Assembly (NCBI RefSeq): GCF_001999285.1
Contig: NZ_MLHN01000018.1
Location: 1 to 64,000 of the forward strand
Source: Rodentibacter genomosp. 1
GTDB taxonomy: Bacteria > Pseudomonadota > Gammaproteobacteria > Enterobacterales > Pasteurellaceae
Reading direction: 5' to 3'
Length of the DNA: 64,000 nt
How positions within the stretch are numbered: position 1 is the first letter of the stretch; each line of letters starts with the position of its first letter. The notes beneath the pieces are model-generated. The model was not told where the DNA came from, made no database searches, and saw only the letters and a program-made list of their open reading frames with translations. Below, one piece after another: positions 8,810 to 19,412 of the stretch. The position numbers and the translations under genes were made by a program.

Positions 8810-9646
8810 TTATGCCAGAATACCTGTCCATGCACCAAAGATACCAATAGCGAAGAAACCAATGATAATCCATAATGCATTGACTCGGTTACGCAATAAC
8901 CACATACAAGCAAAGGTAAGTAATAATGGCAATAACCCCGGCATTAAACTATCTAAAATGCCTTGTACAGTTGTCGTTTCTACTGTGCCGTCTTGTTTTT
9001 CTATTACGGAGACAACAAGAGGAACGTTAATGCTTGTCCATTTTTGTACTAATGCCCCCATAATAAATAAGCCAAGAATAGAAGCACCTTCGGTGAGTTT
9101 TTGTAGTAAACCACCGCTCATATCTTGTACCACATTTAAGCCTTTTTTATAACCATAAGTGACACCAAAATAACGAGTAGCCAATCGCACCAAATTAAAG
9201 AGAATAAAGAAAAGTAGCGGACCAAGAATACTACCGTTTAGAGCTAGGCCGGCCCCTAATGCGGCAAATACAGGACGTGCGGTTCCCCAATAGATAGGAT
9301 CACCTACACCGGCTAAAGGCCCCATTAATCCGACTTTGATCCCATTGATTGCGGCATCATCAATTGGTTTTCCATTAGCTCTTTCTTCTTCCATTGCAAT
9401 GGTTACACCTAATACTGGGGCCGCAACGAAAGGTTGAGTATTAAAAAACTCAAGGTGGCGTTTCATTGCATCCTTACGTTCTTGTGAGTGAGGATCCGGA
9501 TATAAACGTTTAATAACAGGTGCCATTGAATAAGCAAAGCCTAGAGCCTGCATTCGTTCAAAATTCCAAGAACCTTGAAATAAATTAGAGCGGCGGACAA
9601 CCGCATTTAAATCACTTTGTGTTACTTTTTTTACTTCTGTTGTCAT
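8810..9646 (-). CDS. manZ: Mannose-family PTS permease IID component
   Basis: With ManY, forms the membrane channel of the mannose/glucose/hexosamine PTS. The 278 residues show the IID pattern: a charged N-terminal part with RRSNLFQGSWNFERMQALGF, then MAPVIKRLYPD, GLMGPLAGVGDPIYWGTARP (about 108-127), and membrane helices toward the C-terminus ending in GAWTGILA. Length is close to E. coli ManZ (about 283). It lies 13 bases after manY. Confidence 0.95.
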   Translation of the reverse strand: MTTEVKKVTQSDLNAVVRRSNLFQGSWNFERMQALGFAYSMAPVIKRLYPDPHSQERKDAMKRHLEFFNTQPFVAAPVLGVTIAMEEERANGKPIDDAAINGIKVGLMGPLAGVGDPIYWGTARPVFAALGAGLALNGSILGPLLFFILFNLVRLATRYFGVTYGYKKGLNVVQDMSGGLLQKLTEGASILGLFIMGALVQKWTSINVPLVVSVIEKQDGTVETTTVQGILDSLMPGLLPLLLTFACMWLLRNRVNALWIIIGFFAIGIFGAWTGILA

Positions 9647-9659
9647 AATTTGCCTCTCA

Positions 9660-10460
9660 TTAGTCTAATCTGTTGTCAAGGTGATTATCGTTGCTTACCG
9701 TTTGTACGACATTTTTACTTTGGTTGTATTTAGGGTGAAGTTGGATGTAAAGGATCGCCATAACCGTTCCCAATACACCTAATGCGACCAAGTTAAAATT
9801 GGTAAATGCTGCGATAACAAAACCGGCATAGAAGAATGGCATTAGGTGGCCTGCCCTCATCATATTAATGACCATGGCATAACCTACAATGGCAATGAAG
9901 CCTCCTGCAATTTTTAATCCCATTGTAATCACTGGCGGAATTGCCTGTAACATTGTTTGTACACTATCTGTGCCGGCTGTTAAAGCCACAATTAAAGCCG
10001 GAATCGCAATACGCATTGCTTGAAGTAAAAGTGCAGAACGGTGAATCCAATCAAGCTTGGTTAAATCACCGGTTTCTACCGCATTATCCGCGGCATGTTG
10101 GAAACCCACGGTAATTGCACGCACCACATAGGTGAGAACTTGTCCGGCAGCTGCAAGTGGAATCGCCAGAGCAATTGCCGTTGGAATATCTTGTCCGCCA
10201 ACAATCACTAACAAAGTTGAAACCACGGAAGCTAATGCCGCATCAGGCGCAAGTGCTGCACCGATATTCATCCAGCCTAAAGCGAGTAATTCTAATGTAC
10301 CACCCACAATAATCCCTGTTTTCATATCGCCTAGCACTAAGCCAATAAGAGTACAAGCAATTAACGGACGATGTGTTTGCCATTCATCAAGAATAGATCC
10401 CATACCTGAAATACAGGCACAAAGGAAGACCAGCACAATTTGTAAAGTAGAAATTTCCAT
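9660..10460 (-). CDS. manY: Mannose-family PTS permease IIC component
   Basis: IIC subunit, 266 residues, mostly hydrophobic helices, from MEISTLQIVLVFLCACISGMGS through LGDMKTGIIVGGTLELLALGWMNIGAALAPD. That is the family's sugar-binding signature. E. coli ManY has 266 residues as well. The last 20 or so residues are polar. It begins 10 bases after manX and is part of the same operon. Confidence 0.96.
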   Translation of the reverse strand: MEISTLQIVLVFLCACISGMGSILDEWQTHRPLIACTLIGLVLGDMKTGIIVGGTLELLALGWMNIGAALAPDAALASVVSTLLVIVGGQDIPTAIALAIPLAAAGQVLTYVVRAITVGFQHAADNAVETGDLTKLDWIHRSALLLQAMRIAIPALIVALTAGTDSVQTMLQAIPPVITMGLKIAGGFIAIVGYAMVINMMRAGHLMPFFYAGFVIAAFTNFNLVALGVLGTVMAILYIQLHPKYNQSKNVVQTVSNDNHLDNRLD

Positions 10461-10470
10461 AGTGATTTCC

Positions 10471-11445
10471 TTAGATTAAGTTATTTTTCTTTAATAAATC
10501 CATCATATATTGACGGCTATCGTTTGAAACTTTGCGCACATCCAATTCAATGCCTTGGGCATCTAATTGTTTGAAGGCTTCAATATCTTTGTCATCTACG
10601 GCAACGGCGCTAGTGATCATTTTTTTACCTTCACGATATGCCATTCCCCCGATATTGATAGAATCGAATTTTACCCCAGCCTCCATTAAACGCACTACAT
10701 CTGTTGGATTGGTGAAGAGTAACATCATTCGTTCATCAGTGTATTCAGGGTTATTGTAAACTCGGATCATTTTATCAATATCCACAACATGCGCTGTGAC
10801 ACCCGGTGGTGCAACGCTTTTCAGCATAGTGGAACGTACGCTGTCTTTTGCCACATCATCATTGACAACCACGATACGGCTCACCTTGCTTTCTTTTGTC
10901 CAGCGGGTGGCTACCTGACCGTGAATTAAGCGATCATCAATTCGAGCTAAACCAATAGTTAAATGCCCATTCCCTTGATTATCTACTTGAGCCGGTTTAT
11001 CCGGTTGTGCAAGATCGGTCTGTTTTGGTTGAGTTTCTTCCGGTTCATCAAAGCGTAAAGCTCGAACACCGGTGCGACCTGTTTCTAAAGCAATGGCGAC
11101 CAGTTCCGGTAAAGACGGCTCATCATCTCGAGCCATAAAGGTTTCTACTAACATAGGCACATTTACCCCGGTGACAATATCAATGTTGTCTTTGCCTTCG
11201 GCAACACGATTTGCCGCATTAAATGGGCTACCACCCCAAGTATCGACTAAAAAGAGTACTTGATCACAATGTGCGAGATCAGTTGATAATTTTTGTTGAT
11301 ATTTGCCCATAATGGTTTCTGCATTTTCACCTGGGACAAAATCAATAAATGCTACATTTTCTTGTTCACCTATTAGCATCTCAGTAGTTCTGAGAAGCTG
11401 TTCGGCTGCTACCCCGTGAGTAGCTATAATGATAGCAATGCTCAT
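10471..11445 (-). CDS. manX: Mannose-family PTS fused IIAB component
   Basis: Cytoplasmic IIA-IIB fusion that takes phosphate from HPr and gives it to the sugar carried by ManYZ. IIA spans about 1-135 with the phospho-histidine His10 (IIATHG). A linker rich in Q, P and D follows (about 134-160), then IIB with His175 in IDDRLIHGQV; both histidines are at the E. coli positions. Length is 324 (E. coli 323). H. influenzae Rd lacks this PTS to my knowledge. A CRP site and promoter lie upstream. Confidence 0.97.
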   Translation of the reverse strand: MSIAIIIATHGVAAEQLLRTTEMLIGEQENVAFIDFVPGENAETIMGKYQQKLSTDLAHCDQVLFLVDTWGGSPFNAANRVAEGKDNIDIVTGVNVPMLVETFMARDDEPSLPELVAIALETGRTGVRALRFDEPEETQPKQTDLAQPDKPAQVDNQGNGHLTIGLARIDDRLIHGQVATRWTKESKVSRIVVVNDDVAKDSVRSTMLKSVAPPGVTAHVVDIDKMIRVYNNPEYTDERMMLLFTNPTDVVRLMEAGVKFDSINIGGMAYREGKKMITSAVAVDDKDIEAFKQLDAQGIELDVRKVSNDSRQYMMDLLKKNNLI

Positions 11446-11487
11446 TGACGCTCCTTACATTAAGTTTGATAAATTTAAGCCGCGCGG

Positions 11488-11549
11488 ATTATAGCAATAA
11501 ATTTTTAGTTTACTTGCCTTTATTTTTAGAAAAGGTGATATGAATCACA
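11488..11549 (-). promoter_or_regulatory. CRP-dependent promoter of manXYZ
   Basis: On the minus strand TGTGATTCATATCACC (11549-11534) fits the CRP consensus TGTGA-N6-TCACA at 9 of 10 positions. A perfect TATAAT (-10) lies at 11493-11488. With a start near 11480 the CRP site would be centred about -61, the usual class I place. The -35 is weak, as expected for an activated promoter. The rest of the 236-base gap before recF shows nothing else. Confidence 0.75.
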
Positions 11550-11681
11550 TTTTTGATGAATATCTATGCATTATTAGGGAGAGGTACGACCTCGTAACGA
11601 AAGGAAAGGGAATTGAGTAATGGAGAGAATACTACGCTTGATATTGTATTTGGCGTGATTTTTTGTGAGGAAAGAGAGCGC

Positions 11682-12758
11682 TTATAAAGCGTGGATCACA
11701 CCCTCTTTCACATCAAATAATTGCCCTTTTTCCATTGGCATTTCTTTCAGCTGTTCTAATGTGATTGCAGTGACAAAAACTTGTGAACCAATTTGTTGTA
11801 GGCGTTCTGAGAGTAATGTTCGTTTGAGTGGATCTAATTCTGAAGCGAAATCATCTACTAAAAAAATACAATGGCGTTGCTTTTCTTCCATTAAATGTTC
11901 GCCTTGGGCGAGGCGTAAGGCACACATCAGTAATTTTAATTGTCCGCGAGAAAGCACATCTTCCACAGGCAATCCATTCGCTTTAAAACGAAAATCTGCT
12001 TTTTGTGGCCCGGAAAACGTGTAGCCAAGGGATTTATCTCGCTCAAAATTTTGTTCCAGTAAATCACTATATTCAGTATCTTTGTCCCAACCTTGATGGA
12101 AACTGACGCTAATCTCTAATTCCGGTAAAAATAGTTGGCAGGTTTTTTCAATATTTGGGCGTAAGGCTTCTGCATATTCTGAACGCCAAGTACTAACATC
12201 GTGAGCCAGTTTTGATAATTCAATATCCCAGATTTTTATTGCTGCATAGGGTTGATGTTGACTGAGTGCAGCATTGCGTTGTTTTAATAGGCGATTTAGG
12301 TTGCGCCAAGCAGAATGAAAATGAGTGTGATGGTGGAATAAACCCCAATCTAAAAATGCTCGGCGATAGCTTGGCCCGCCATTAAGCAAAGTTAAGCCTT
12401 CCGGTGTGATAAGCTGCATCGGGAGTAAGTGAGCAAGATCGGAAATTTTGTTTCCATCTTCACCATTGATTTTAACAATGCTGTTACCTTGGCGAAGTTT
12501 CTGTAATCCTATTGACCACTGATGTTGGTTTTCTTGGATATTCGCAAACAACGTAAAGTGTGGTTCATCATAAGAAATAATGCGATTTGTGACCGCACTT
12601 TTAAAGGAACGCCCATGCCCGAGATAGAAAATTGCTTCTAACAAGCTGGTTTTTCCGCTCCCGTTATTGCCGACTAAAAAGTTAAAGCCGCGATCTAATT
12701 CAAGATCAACGGCATTTAAATTTCTAAATTTCTCAATCAGTAAACGGGAAATTGCCAT
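11682..12758 (-). CDS. recF: DNA gap-repair protein RecF
   Basis: SMC-like ATPase that helps load RecA at single-strand gaps. Walker A is GNNGSGKTS at about residues 30-38, the signature region is near DVLSRGQLKLLMCAL (about 261-275), and Walker B near HCIFLVDDFASELD. It has 358 residues (E. coli 357). The start lies two bases after the dnaN stop, in the standard dnaA-dnaN-recF order. It contains one uptake core near 12593. Confidence 0.97.
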   Translation of the reverse strand: MAISRLLIEKFRNLNAVDLELDRGFNFLVGNNGSGKTSLLEAIFYLGHGRSFKSAVTNRIISYDEPHFTLFANIQENQHQWSIGLQKLRQGNSIVKINGEDGNKISDLAHLLPMQLITPEGLTLLNGGPSYRRAFLDWGLFHHHTHFHSAWRNLNRLLKQRNAALSQHQPYAAIKIWDIELSKLAHDVSTWRSEYAEALRPNIEKTCQLFLPELEISVSFHQGWDKDTEYSDLLEQNFERDKSLGYTFSGPQKADFRFKANGLPVEDVLSRGQLKLLMCALRLAQGEHLMEEKQRHCIFLVDDFASELDPLKRTLLSERLQQIGSQVFVTAITLEQLKEMPMEKGQLFDVKEGVIHAL

Positions 12759-12759
12759 T

Positions 12760-13860
12760 TTATAGACGCATTGGCATAATCACGTACTCGCTGCTGCTAT
12801 CTTCACAGTCTTCAATTAAGCAGCTAGAGGACGCATCCGTTAGGCGAATACGTACTTGTTGGCATTTTAAAGCGTTAAGTACGTCTAGAATATAAGTAAC
12901 ATTGAAACCGACCTCCAGTTCTTCACCGGAATAGATCACATCAACAATTTCTTCCGCCACTTCGTGTTCCGGATTGGAGGCGGTGATTTTAAGTTGGTTT
13001 TCACTTAAGTTTAAGCGTACGCTACGTACACGTTCATTGGAAAGAATAGAGGCTCGCACAAAAGCTTGTTTTAGGGTATCCCAATGACCTTCTACAATTT
13101 TATCGGCATTGCGTGGTAATACACGACGGTAGTCAGGGAAACGCCCATCAATCAATTTTGATGTAAAGGTAATATGATTGAGATGAATGCGAAGATTATT
13201 CGTGCCAATTTGTAAACGGGCAGGTTCTTCACTGCTTTCCAACAGACGATTTAATTCCAGCACCCCTTTGCGTGGCAAAATGACCGCATGATTTTGTAAT
13301 TCCTGATCAAGAGCAATGGTGCAAACTGCCAGTCGGTGTCCGTCCGTTGCAACGGTACGGAGTAAGTTACCTTCCGTTTCAAATTTCATACCATTTAAAA
13401 AATAGCGCGCATCTTGGTTTGCCATCGAAAACTGGGTCGCTTCAATTAAACGGTGTAAGGTATTTTGTGGTAAGGCAAAATCTACTTCCGATTGCCAATC
13501 GGTTAGATTTGGATAGTCTTCTGCAGGAAGCGTGGTGAGATTAAATTTACTTCTGCCTGATTGCACAATTGCACGATCTTCTTCAAATGTGACGGTAATT
13601 TCAAATTCGTCAGATAATGTGCGGCAAATATCTAAGAATTTTTTTGCCGGAATAGTGAAGTTACCATTTGTTGTGGAAGAAGAAAGTTGAGTTTGCGTTG
13701 AAAGCTCGACTTCTAAATCCGTACCGGTAATGGTTAAGCGGTTATTTTCAATTTGCAGTAATACATTATTCAATACGGGAATATTTGGGCGACTGCTTAA
13801 TACGCCACAAACTTGTTGTAACGGTTTTAAGAGATTTTCTCTAGAAATACTAAATTGCAT
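12760..13860 (-). CDS. dnaN: DNA polymerase III beta sliding clamp
   Basis: Ring clamp holding DNA polymerase III on DNA. The 366 residues (same as E. coli) divide into three clamp domains. Typical pieces are RPNIPVLNNVLL near the N-terminus, LIDGRFPDYRRVLP in the middle, and the C-terminal YVIMPMRL tail. It lies nine bases after dnaA. Confidence 0.98.
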   Translation of the reverse strand: MQFSISRENLLKPLQQVCGVLSSRPNIPVLNNVLLQIENNRLTITGTDLEVELSTQTQLSSSTTNGNFTIPAKKFLDICRTLSDEFEITVTFEEDRAIVQSGRSKFNLTTLPAEDYPNLTDWQSEVDFALPQNTLHRLIEATQFSMANQDARYFLNGMKFETEGNLLRTVATDGHRLAVCTIALDQELQNHAVILPRKGVLELNRLLESSEEPARLQIGTNNLRIHLNHITFTSKLIDGRFPDYRRVLPRNADKIVEGHWDTLKQAFVRASILSNERVRSVRLNLSENQLKITASNPEHEVAEEIVDVIYSGEELEVGFNVTYILDVLNALKCQQVRIRLTDASSSCLIEDCEDSSSEYVIMPMRL

Positions 13861-13869
13861 GGTGGCTCC

Positions 13870-15228
13870 TTATGCAGATAAGGTACGAATTAAATTCGCC
13901 CAGTCTTCTTGAATACTATTATCTTTTTCACGAAATTTTGGCACTTCACGGCAAGCGTTTAGCACGGTGGTATGATCACGATCAAAAGCACGTCCAATTT
14001 CCGGTAAACTACGGTTGGTTAATTCTTTTGCCAGAGCCATAGCAATTTGGCGAGGACGGGTTACCGAGCGTTGACGACTTTTGGATTTTAAATCCGACAC
14101 TTTGATTCGATAGTATTCCGCTACAGTTTTCTGAATGTTATCAATCGTCACCAAACGTTCTTGTAAAGCAAGAATATCTTTTAGAGTATCACGCACAAAA
14201 TCAATATTAATCTCGCCACCTTTAAAATCCTGCATTGCTTTCACTCGATTGAGTGCCCCTTCTAATTCACGTACATTCGTGCGTAAACGTTGAGCGATAA
14301 AAAATGCCACTTCTTCCGGTAAGTGCATTTGATGCTCTTCCGCTTTTTTCAATAAAATTGCTACACGGGTTTCTAAGTCCGGTGGTTCAATAGCTGTGGT
14401 TAATCCCCAGCCAAAACGGGATTTTAAGCGTTCTTCAATTTTCTCAATTTCTTTAGGATAGCGGTCAGAGGTTAAAATAATCTGGCGACCAGTCTCAAAT
14501 AAGTTATTGAAAATATGGAAAAACTCTTCTTGGGTTTTTTCTTTTTCGGCGAAAAACTGAATATCATCCACTAAAAGGGCATCAAGTGAACGATAAAACT
14601 TTTTAAATTGATCCATATTATTATCACGCATCGCTTTTACCATGTGTTGCATGAAATTATTTGCGTGAATGTAAAGGACACGGGCATGAGGTTTATTGGC
14701 TAAAATCCCATTGCCAATAGCGTGCAATAAGTGGGTTTTTCCTAAACCGGTACCTCCATATAAGAAAAAGGGATTGGCAGCCGCCTCACCGGGGGCTTGT
14801 GCCAATTTTTGCCCGACCGCTCGAGCTAATTGGTTAGATTTCCCCTCCACAAAATTCTCAAACAAATGTTTTGTGTTGAGGTGTGATTCAAACTTCTGTG
14901 GTCTTTCAATTTCAGCCCCAATATTGACCGCACTTTCTCTTTGTTGAGACGGTACCGGTGGCACTGTTTTAGGCGTGGGTTTCACGCCCTCTTTAAGGAT
15001 AATTTGTAACTTGGGATTTTGTGAAAGTGTTTGGCAAATTTGGTGAATTTGTGCAAGGTAGTGTGTTTCTACCCAACCTTTGACAAACATATTTGAAGCA
15101 TAAAGCACGATTTGATCTTCAGAAACAACATCAGCCTGTAGTGGACGAAGCCAAGTACTTAAATCGGTCGCTGAAACTTGATCTTGCAATTGAGAAAGGC
15201 AGCTTTGCCAAAGATTAGAAAGGCTCAC
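13870..15228 (-). CDS. dnaA: Replication initiator DnaA
   Basis: AAA+ initiator of chromosome replication. Domain I (about 1-85) is followed by a short linker, the AAA+ core with Walker [10 protein letters not shown] (about 158-166) and Walker [11 protein letters not shown], and domain IV with the DnaA signature [13 protein letters not shown] near the C-terminus. It has 452 residues. No row of DnaA boxes is visible next to it, so oriC is probably elsewhere, as in H. influenzae. Confidence 0.98.
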   Translation of the reverse strand: MSLSNLWQSCLSQLQDQVSATDLSTWLRPLQADVVSEDQIVLYASNMFVKGWVETHYLAQIHQICQTLSQNPKLQIILKEGVKPTPKTVPPVPSQQRESAVNIGAEIERPQKFESHLNTKHLFENFVEGKSNQLARAVGQKLAQAPGEAAANPFFLYGGTGLGKTHLLHAIGNGILANKPHARVLYIHANNFMQHMVKAMRDNNMDQFKKFYRSLDALLVDDIQFFAEKEKTQEEFFHIFNNLFETGRQIILTSDRYPKEIEKIEERLKSRFGWGLTTAIEPPDLETRVAILLKKAEEHQMHLPEEVAFFIAQRLRTNVRELEGALNRVKAMQDFKGGEINIDFVRDTLKDILALQERLVTIDNIQKTVAEYYRIKVSDLKSKSRQRSVTRPRQIAMALAKELTNRSLPEIGRAFDRDHTTVLNACREVPKFREKDNSIQEDWANLIRTLSA

Positions 15229-15374
15229 GATAAATTATCCTTAGGTTATGCTTTTTCCATTTGTAATGCGTAGTAAATCACAATTCAAAGTGCGGTCAAA
15301 AATTCTTGCGGATTCTACTATAATTTTGAAAAAAAATCTTCTTTCAAAAGAGAGAAAAGGATAAAAAGGTTTGC

Positions 15375-15402
15375 TTGAGATTCTTGCTGAAATCAGTATA
15401 AT
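15375..15402 (+). promoter_or_regulatory. Upstream promoter of rpmH
   Basis: TTGAGA (15375-15380), a 16-base spacer and a perfect TATAAT (15397-15402) face rpmH. It is the first of two tandem promoters in the 328-base dnaA-rpmH gap. Confidence 0.6.
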
Positions 15403-15458
15403 CCGCCCTGATTTTTTAAACAAACGGGCGATAGTTTGATAAATATCCCTTTCTTTGT

Positions 15459-15487
15459 TTGACGGCAGCCCAATTTATGTTTAGAAT
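15459..15487 (+). promoter_or_regulatory. Downstream promoter of rpmH
   Basis: TTGACG (15459-15464), a 17-base spacer and TAGAAT (15482-15487) form a strong sigma-70 match about 60 bases before the rpmH start. No DnaA box or other clear site was seen in the rest of the gap, apart from one uptake core near 15290. Confidence 0.65.
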
Positions 15488-15556
15488 TGCGCTCTATTTT
15501 TTTAACCCCTGTTTTGGATTCAAAACACGATAATTTTTTGATTTAGGTAGATTACA

Positions 15557-15691
15557 ATGAAACGTACATTTCAACCTTCAGTATTAAAACGTAGCCGTAC
15601 CCACGGTTTTCGCGCTCGTATGGCAACTAAAAACGGCCGTCAAGTTTTAGCTCGTCGTCGTGCTAAAGGTCGTAAAAGTTTATCTGCATAA
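15557..15691 (+). CDS. rpmH: 50S ribosomal protein L34
   Basis: A 44-residue, very basic ribosomal protein beginning [18 protein letters not shown] and ending AKGRKSLSA, the full L34 pattern. It heads the rpmH-rnpA-yidD-yidC group, diverging from dnaA. Confidence 0.97.
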
Positions 15692-15702
15692 TCGCTTTCT
15701 TA

Positions 15703-16062
15703 GTGGTTAAACTAAACTTTTCTAGGGAGTTACGTCTGCTAACTCCCCTTCAATTTAAAAATGTCTTTGAACAACCGTTTCGAGCTAGCACGCCTGAACT
15801 AAGTATTCTCGCCAGAAAAAATAACCTTGAACATCCCAGATTGGGTTTAACTGTCGCTAAAAAACATTTAAAACGTGCGCATGATCGCAATCGAATTAAG
15901 CGTTTAGTGCGTGAAAGTTTTCGCTTGTATCAACACCAGCTACCTGCTTGTGACTTTGTTTTTGTGGCAAAAGGCGGGATAGCGAAGCTTGATAATGTCA
16001 CATTTCGTCAAACGCTGGAAAAATTATGGCTACGACATATTCGCTTGGCTCAAAAATCTTAA
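15703..16062 (+). CDS. rnpA: RNase P protein component
   Basis: Basic subunit that aids the RNase P RNA in 5' tRNA processing. Start is a GTG only 11 bases after the rpmH stop, as in related bacteria. The 119 residues include [28 protein letters not shown] (about 47-74), holding the family RNR motif. It overlaps yidD by 37 bases in another frame. Confidence 0.96.
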   Translation: MVKLNFSRELRLLTPLQFKNVFEQPFRASTPELSILARKNNLEHPRLGLTVAKKHLKRAHDRNRIKRLVRESFRLYQHQLPACDFVFVAKGGIAKLDNVTFRQTLEKLWLRHIRLAQKS

Positions 16063-16286
16063 TTGCTTTAATCCGAATTTATCAAGTTATTATCAGTCCT
16101 TTGATTGGCCCCCGTTGTCGATTTGTTCCTACTTGTTCGTGTTATGGCATCGAGGCTTTAAAAAACCATGGATTGTTAAAAGGTGGTTGGCTTACATTAA
16201 AACGTGTATTAAAATGTCACCCTTTGAATGCGGGTGGATTCGATCCGGTTCCACCAAAAACCAATAATAACGATGAGAAAAAATAA
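16026..16286 (+). CDS. yidD: Membrane protein insertion efficiency factor YidD
   Basis: 86-residue protein with an amphipathic N-terminal part and the family core: [19 protein letters not shown], then [14 protein letters not shown] and GGFDPVPP. It helps YidC-mediated insertion. It starts inside rnpA and its stop overlaps the yidC ATG by one base (TAATG). Confidence 0.94.
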   Translation: MATTYSLGSKILIALIRIYQVIISPLIGPRCRFVPTCSCYGIEALKNHGLLKGGWLTLKRVLKCHPLNAGGFDPVPPKTNNNDEKK

Positions 16287-17905
16287 TGGACTCAAGACGT
16301 AGCCTGTTAGTGTTAGCACTAATTTTTATTTCTTTCCTTGTTTATCAGCAATGGCAAATGGATAAAAATCCACCGCCTGTACCTGCACAAACAACTTCAA
16401 TTATTTCAGATGTACCTGAAAGTTCCTCTTCATCGACACAAATTGCGTCTGATTCAGCACTTAAAGGGCGTTTAATTACCCTAGAAAATGATGTTTTACG
16501 CTTGAAAGTAGATACTTTGGGGGGAGATGTAGTAAGTTCTGAGCTCTTGAAATATGATGCTGAGTTAGATTCTAAAACACCATTTGTGCTACTAAAAGAT
16601 TCTCCGGAACATATTTATATCGCACAAAGTGGCTTGATTGGTAAAAATGGGATTGATACCAAATCCGGACGTGCACAATATCAAATTGAAGGTGATCATT
16701 TCAAATTAGCAGAAGGGCAAGATTCTCTTTCTGTTCCATTAATTTTTGAAAAAGAAGGGATAACCTATCAAAAAGTCTTTGTTTTAAAACGTGGTAGCTA
16801 TGATCTTAGTGTAGATTATAAAATCAATAACCAAAGTACTGAAGCTATTGAGATAGAGCCTTATGGTCAATTAAAACATACATTAGTGGAAAGTAGCGGC
16901 AATGTGGCGATGCCAACTTACACCGGTGGGGCTTACTCTTCATCAGAAACCAACTATAAAAAATACAGCTTCTCGGATATGAAAGATGCTAATCTTTCCA
17001 TCAATACCAAAGCCGGTTGGGTCGCAGTATTACAACATTACTTTGTTTCTGCATGGATTCCGAATCAAGATGTGGATAATCAACTTTATACTCTCACCGA
17101 TACAAAAAATAATGTGGCTTCTATCGGTTATCGTGGTCCGATTGTAACAATTCCTGCCGGTGCGCAAGAAACAATTTCCAGCTCATTATGGACAGGCCCT
17201 AAGCTTCAAAATGATATGGCAAAAGTTGCAAATCACTTAGATTTAACCGTTGATTACGGTTGGGCATGGTTTATTGCAAAACCGTTATTCTGGTTGCTTA
17301 CTTTCATTCAAAGTATTGTGTCTAACTGGGGTTTAGCGATTATTTGTGTAACTATCGTTGTTAAAGCGATTTTATACCCTCTCACTAAAGCACAATATAC
17401 CTCTATGGCGAAAATGCGTATGCTACAACCAAAAATGCAAGAAATGCGTGAACGTTTTGGTGATGATCGTCAGCGTATGAGCCAAGAAATGATGAAACTC
17501 TATAAAGAGGAAAAAGTGAATCCATTAGGTGGTTGTTTACCCATCCTTCTGCAAATGCCGATTTTCATTGCGTTATATTGGACATTTATGGAAGCCGTTG
17601 AACTTCGTCATGCGCCATTCTTTGGTTGGATTCAAGATTTATCTGCACAAGATCCATATTACATTCTGCCGATTTTGATGGGGATTTCGATGTATTTGTT
17701 GCAAAAAATGTCGCCGACACCGGTGGCTGATCCAATGCAGCAAAAAGTGATGAATTTTATGCCATTAATCTTTATGTTCTTCTTCCTTTGGTTCCCGTCA
17801 GGTTTAGTTCTGTACTGGTTGGTGTCTAACTTAATTACCATTGTACAGCAACAGCTAATTTATCGTGGGTTAGAGAAAAAAGGACTACATTCTCGTAAGA
17901 AATAA
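16286..17905 (+). CDS. yidC: Membrane protein insertase YidC
   Basis: Inserts proteins in the inner membrane, alone or with Sec. The 539 residues show one N-terminal helix (about 5-23), a large periplasmic beta domain (about 60-310), and the conserved helical core (about 325-520) with [19 protein letters not shown] and [16 protein letters not shown]. Length is close to E. coli (548). It is coupled to yidD and followed by a terminator. Confidence 0.97.
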   Translation: MDSRRSLLVLALIFISFLVYQQWQMDKNPPPVPAQTTSIISDVPESSSSSTQIASDSALKGRLITLENDVLRLKVDTLGGDVVSSELLKYDAELDSKTPFVLLKDSPEHIYIAQSGLIGKNGIDTKSGRAQYQIEGDHFKLAEGQDSLSVPLIFEKEGITYQKVFVLKRGSYDLSVDYKINNQSTEAIEIEPYGQLKHTLVESSGNVAMPTYTGGAYSSSETNYKKYSFSDMKDANLSINTKAGWVAVLQHYFVSAWIPNQDVDNQLYTLTDTKNNVASIGYRGPIVTIPAGAQETISSSLWTGPKLQNDMAKVANHLDLTVDYGWAWFIAKPLFWLLTFIQSIVSNWGLAIICVTIVVKAILYPLTKAQYTSMAKMRMLQPKMQEMRERFGDDRQRMSQEMMKLYKEEKVNPLGGCLPILLQMPIFIALYWTFMEAVELRHAPFFGWIQDLSAQDPYYILPILMGISMYLLQKMSPTPVADPMQQKVMNFMPLIFMFFFLWFPSGLVLYWLVSNLITIVQQQLIYRGLEKKGLHSRKK

Positions 17906-17920
17906 TCTTTAACTATATAG

Positions 17921-17946
17921 AAAAGGCATCGAAAGGTGCCTTTTTT
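17921..17946 (+). terminator. Terminator after yidC
   Basis: A 10-bp stem (17921-17930 with 17935-17944, one G-U pair) with a GAAA tetraloop and a T6 tail, 16 bases after the yidC stop. Confidence 0.85.
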
Positions 17947-18041
17947 ATCATTGAGTATTTGAATATATTTTCGATGGTGTGTAATCACCCTATTTTATTT
18001 TAAGCCGCAATAAAAGTGCGGTCATTCTTAGAAGAGTTTTT

Positions 18042-19400
18042 ATGAAAGAGACAATTGTTGCTCAAGCTACCGCACCGGGGCGTGGTGGTATTGGGATTTT
18101 AAGAATTTCAGGCCCGTTAGCAACCCGTGTTGCACAAACGGTATTAGGTAAGTGTCCAAAACCAAGAATAGCGGATTACTTGCCCTTTAAAGATGCAGAT
18201 GGAACAGTGTTGGATCAAGGCATTGCTTTATATTTTAAATCTCCCCATTCTTTTACGGGTGAGGATGTATTGGAATTACAGGGGCATGGTGGGCAAGTCG
18301 TCCTTGATTTATTGCTGAAACGTATTTTGCAAATTGAGGGGATTCGCTTAGCACGTCCGGGAGAGTTTTCTGAACAAGCCTTTTTGAATGATAAATTAGA
18401 TTTAGCCCAAGCTGAAGCTATTGCAGATCTAATTGATGCAACATCTGAACAAGCCGCGCGCTCAGCGTTAAAATCCCTACAAGGTGAATTCTCCCGTAAA
18501 GTGAATGAATTGGTTGATTCAGTTATCTACCTACGCACCTATGTGGAAGCGGCAATTGATTTCCCTGATGAAGAAATTGATTTCTTAGCCGATGGTAAAA
18601 TTGAAGCGAATTTACGTGGAATTATTACCCAATTAGATGATGTACGCCGTGAAGCAAAACAAGGTGCGATTTTGCGTGAGGGGATGAAGGTCGTGATTGC
18701 AGGTCGTCCGAATGCGGGTAAATCCAGTTTGTTGAATGTCCTTGCCGGACGTGAAGCCGCGATTGTGACTGAGATTGCCGGAACAACACGTGATGTGTTG
18801 CGTGAACATATTCATATTGATGGTATGCCACTGCATATTATTGATACGGCAGGACTTCGTGATGCAACAGATGAAGTCGAGCGAATTGGCATCTCACGAG
18901 CATGGACGGAAATTGAACAGGCTGATCGTATTATTTTAATGCTTGATAGTACTGAGCTTGATACTCTAGATCTCGACAAAGTGCGGTCAGAATTTTTGGA
19001 AAAATTACCCGCTACAATTCCCGTTACGATAGTACGTAATAAAATTGATGTAAGCGGCGAGTCGGATGGATTGACGGAAGAAAACGGCTATCAAGTGATT
19101 CGACTATCTGCTCAAACCCACAAAGGTGTGCAATTACTACGTGATCATCTAAAAAAGACAATGGGCTTTCAAACCGGTATGGAAGGTGGGTTTCTGGCAC
19201 GTCGTCGTCATTTAGATGCCTTAGAAAAAGCCGCAGAGCATTTACAAATTGGTCTAACACAATTGACGGAATTTCATGCGGGAGAATTATTGGCGGAAGA
19301 ATTGCGTTTAGTTCAAACGAATCTAAGTGAAATCACGGGACAATTTACCTCCGATGATCTGCTTGGAAATATTTTCAGCTCATTCTGTATTGGTAAGTAA
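18042..19400 (+). CDS. mnmE: tRNA modification GTPase MnmE
   Basis: With MnmG makes the cmnm5 group on wobble uridine of several tRNAs. The 452 residues include the N-terminal folate-binding domain (about 1-118), helical domain, and inserted G domain with GRPNAGKSS (about 224-232), DTAG and NKID. The C-terminal CIGK holds the catalytic cysteine. An uptake core precedes the gene near 18017. Confidence 0.97.
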   Translation: MKETIVAQATAPGRGGIGILRISGPLATRVAQTVLGKCPKPRIADYLPFKDADGTVLDQGIALYFKSPHSFTGEDVLELQGHGGQVVLDLLLKRILQIEGIRLARPGEFSEQAFLNDKLDLAQAEAIADLIDATSEQAARSALKSLQGEFSRKVNELVDSVIYLRTYVEAAIDFPDEEIDFLADGKIEANLRGIITQLDDVRREAKQGAILREGMKVVIAGRPNAGKSSLLNVLAGREAAIVTEIAGTTRDVLREHIHIDGMPLHIIDTAGLRDATDEVERIGISRAWTEIEQADRIILMLDSTELDTLDLDKVRSEFLEKLPATIPVTIVRNKIDVSGESDGLTEENGYQVIRLSAQTHKGVQLLRDHLKKTMGFQTGMEGGFLARRRHLDALEKAAEHLQIGLTQLTEFHAGELLAEELRLVQTNLSEITGQFTSDDLLGNIFSSFCIGK

Positions 19401-19412
19401 AGGCTGAGAGTA

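Noticed and set aside
15229-15556. oriC next to dnaA
   Set aside because: No cluster of DnaA boxes (TTATCCACA-like) or A+T-rich 13-mers was seen; only promoters and one uptake core. In H. influenzae oriC is elsewhere.
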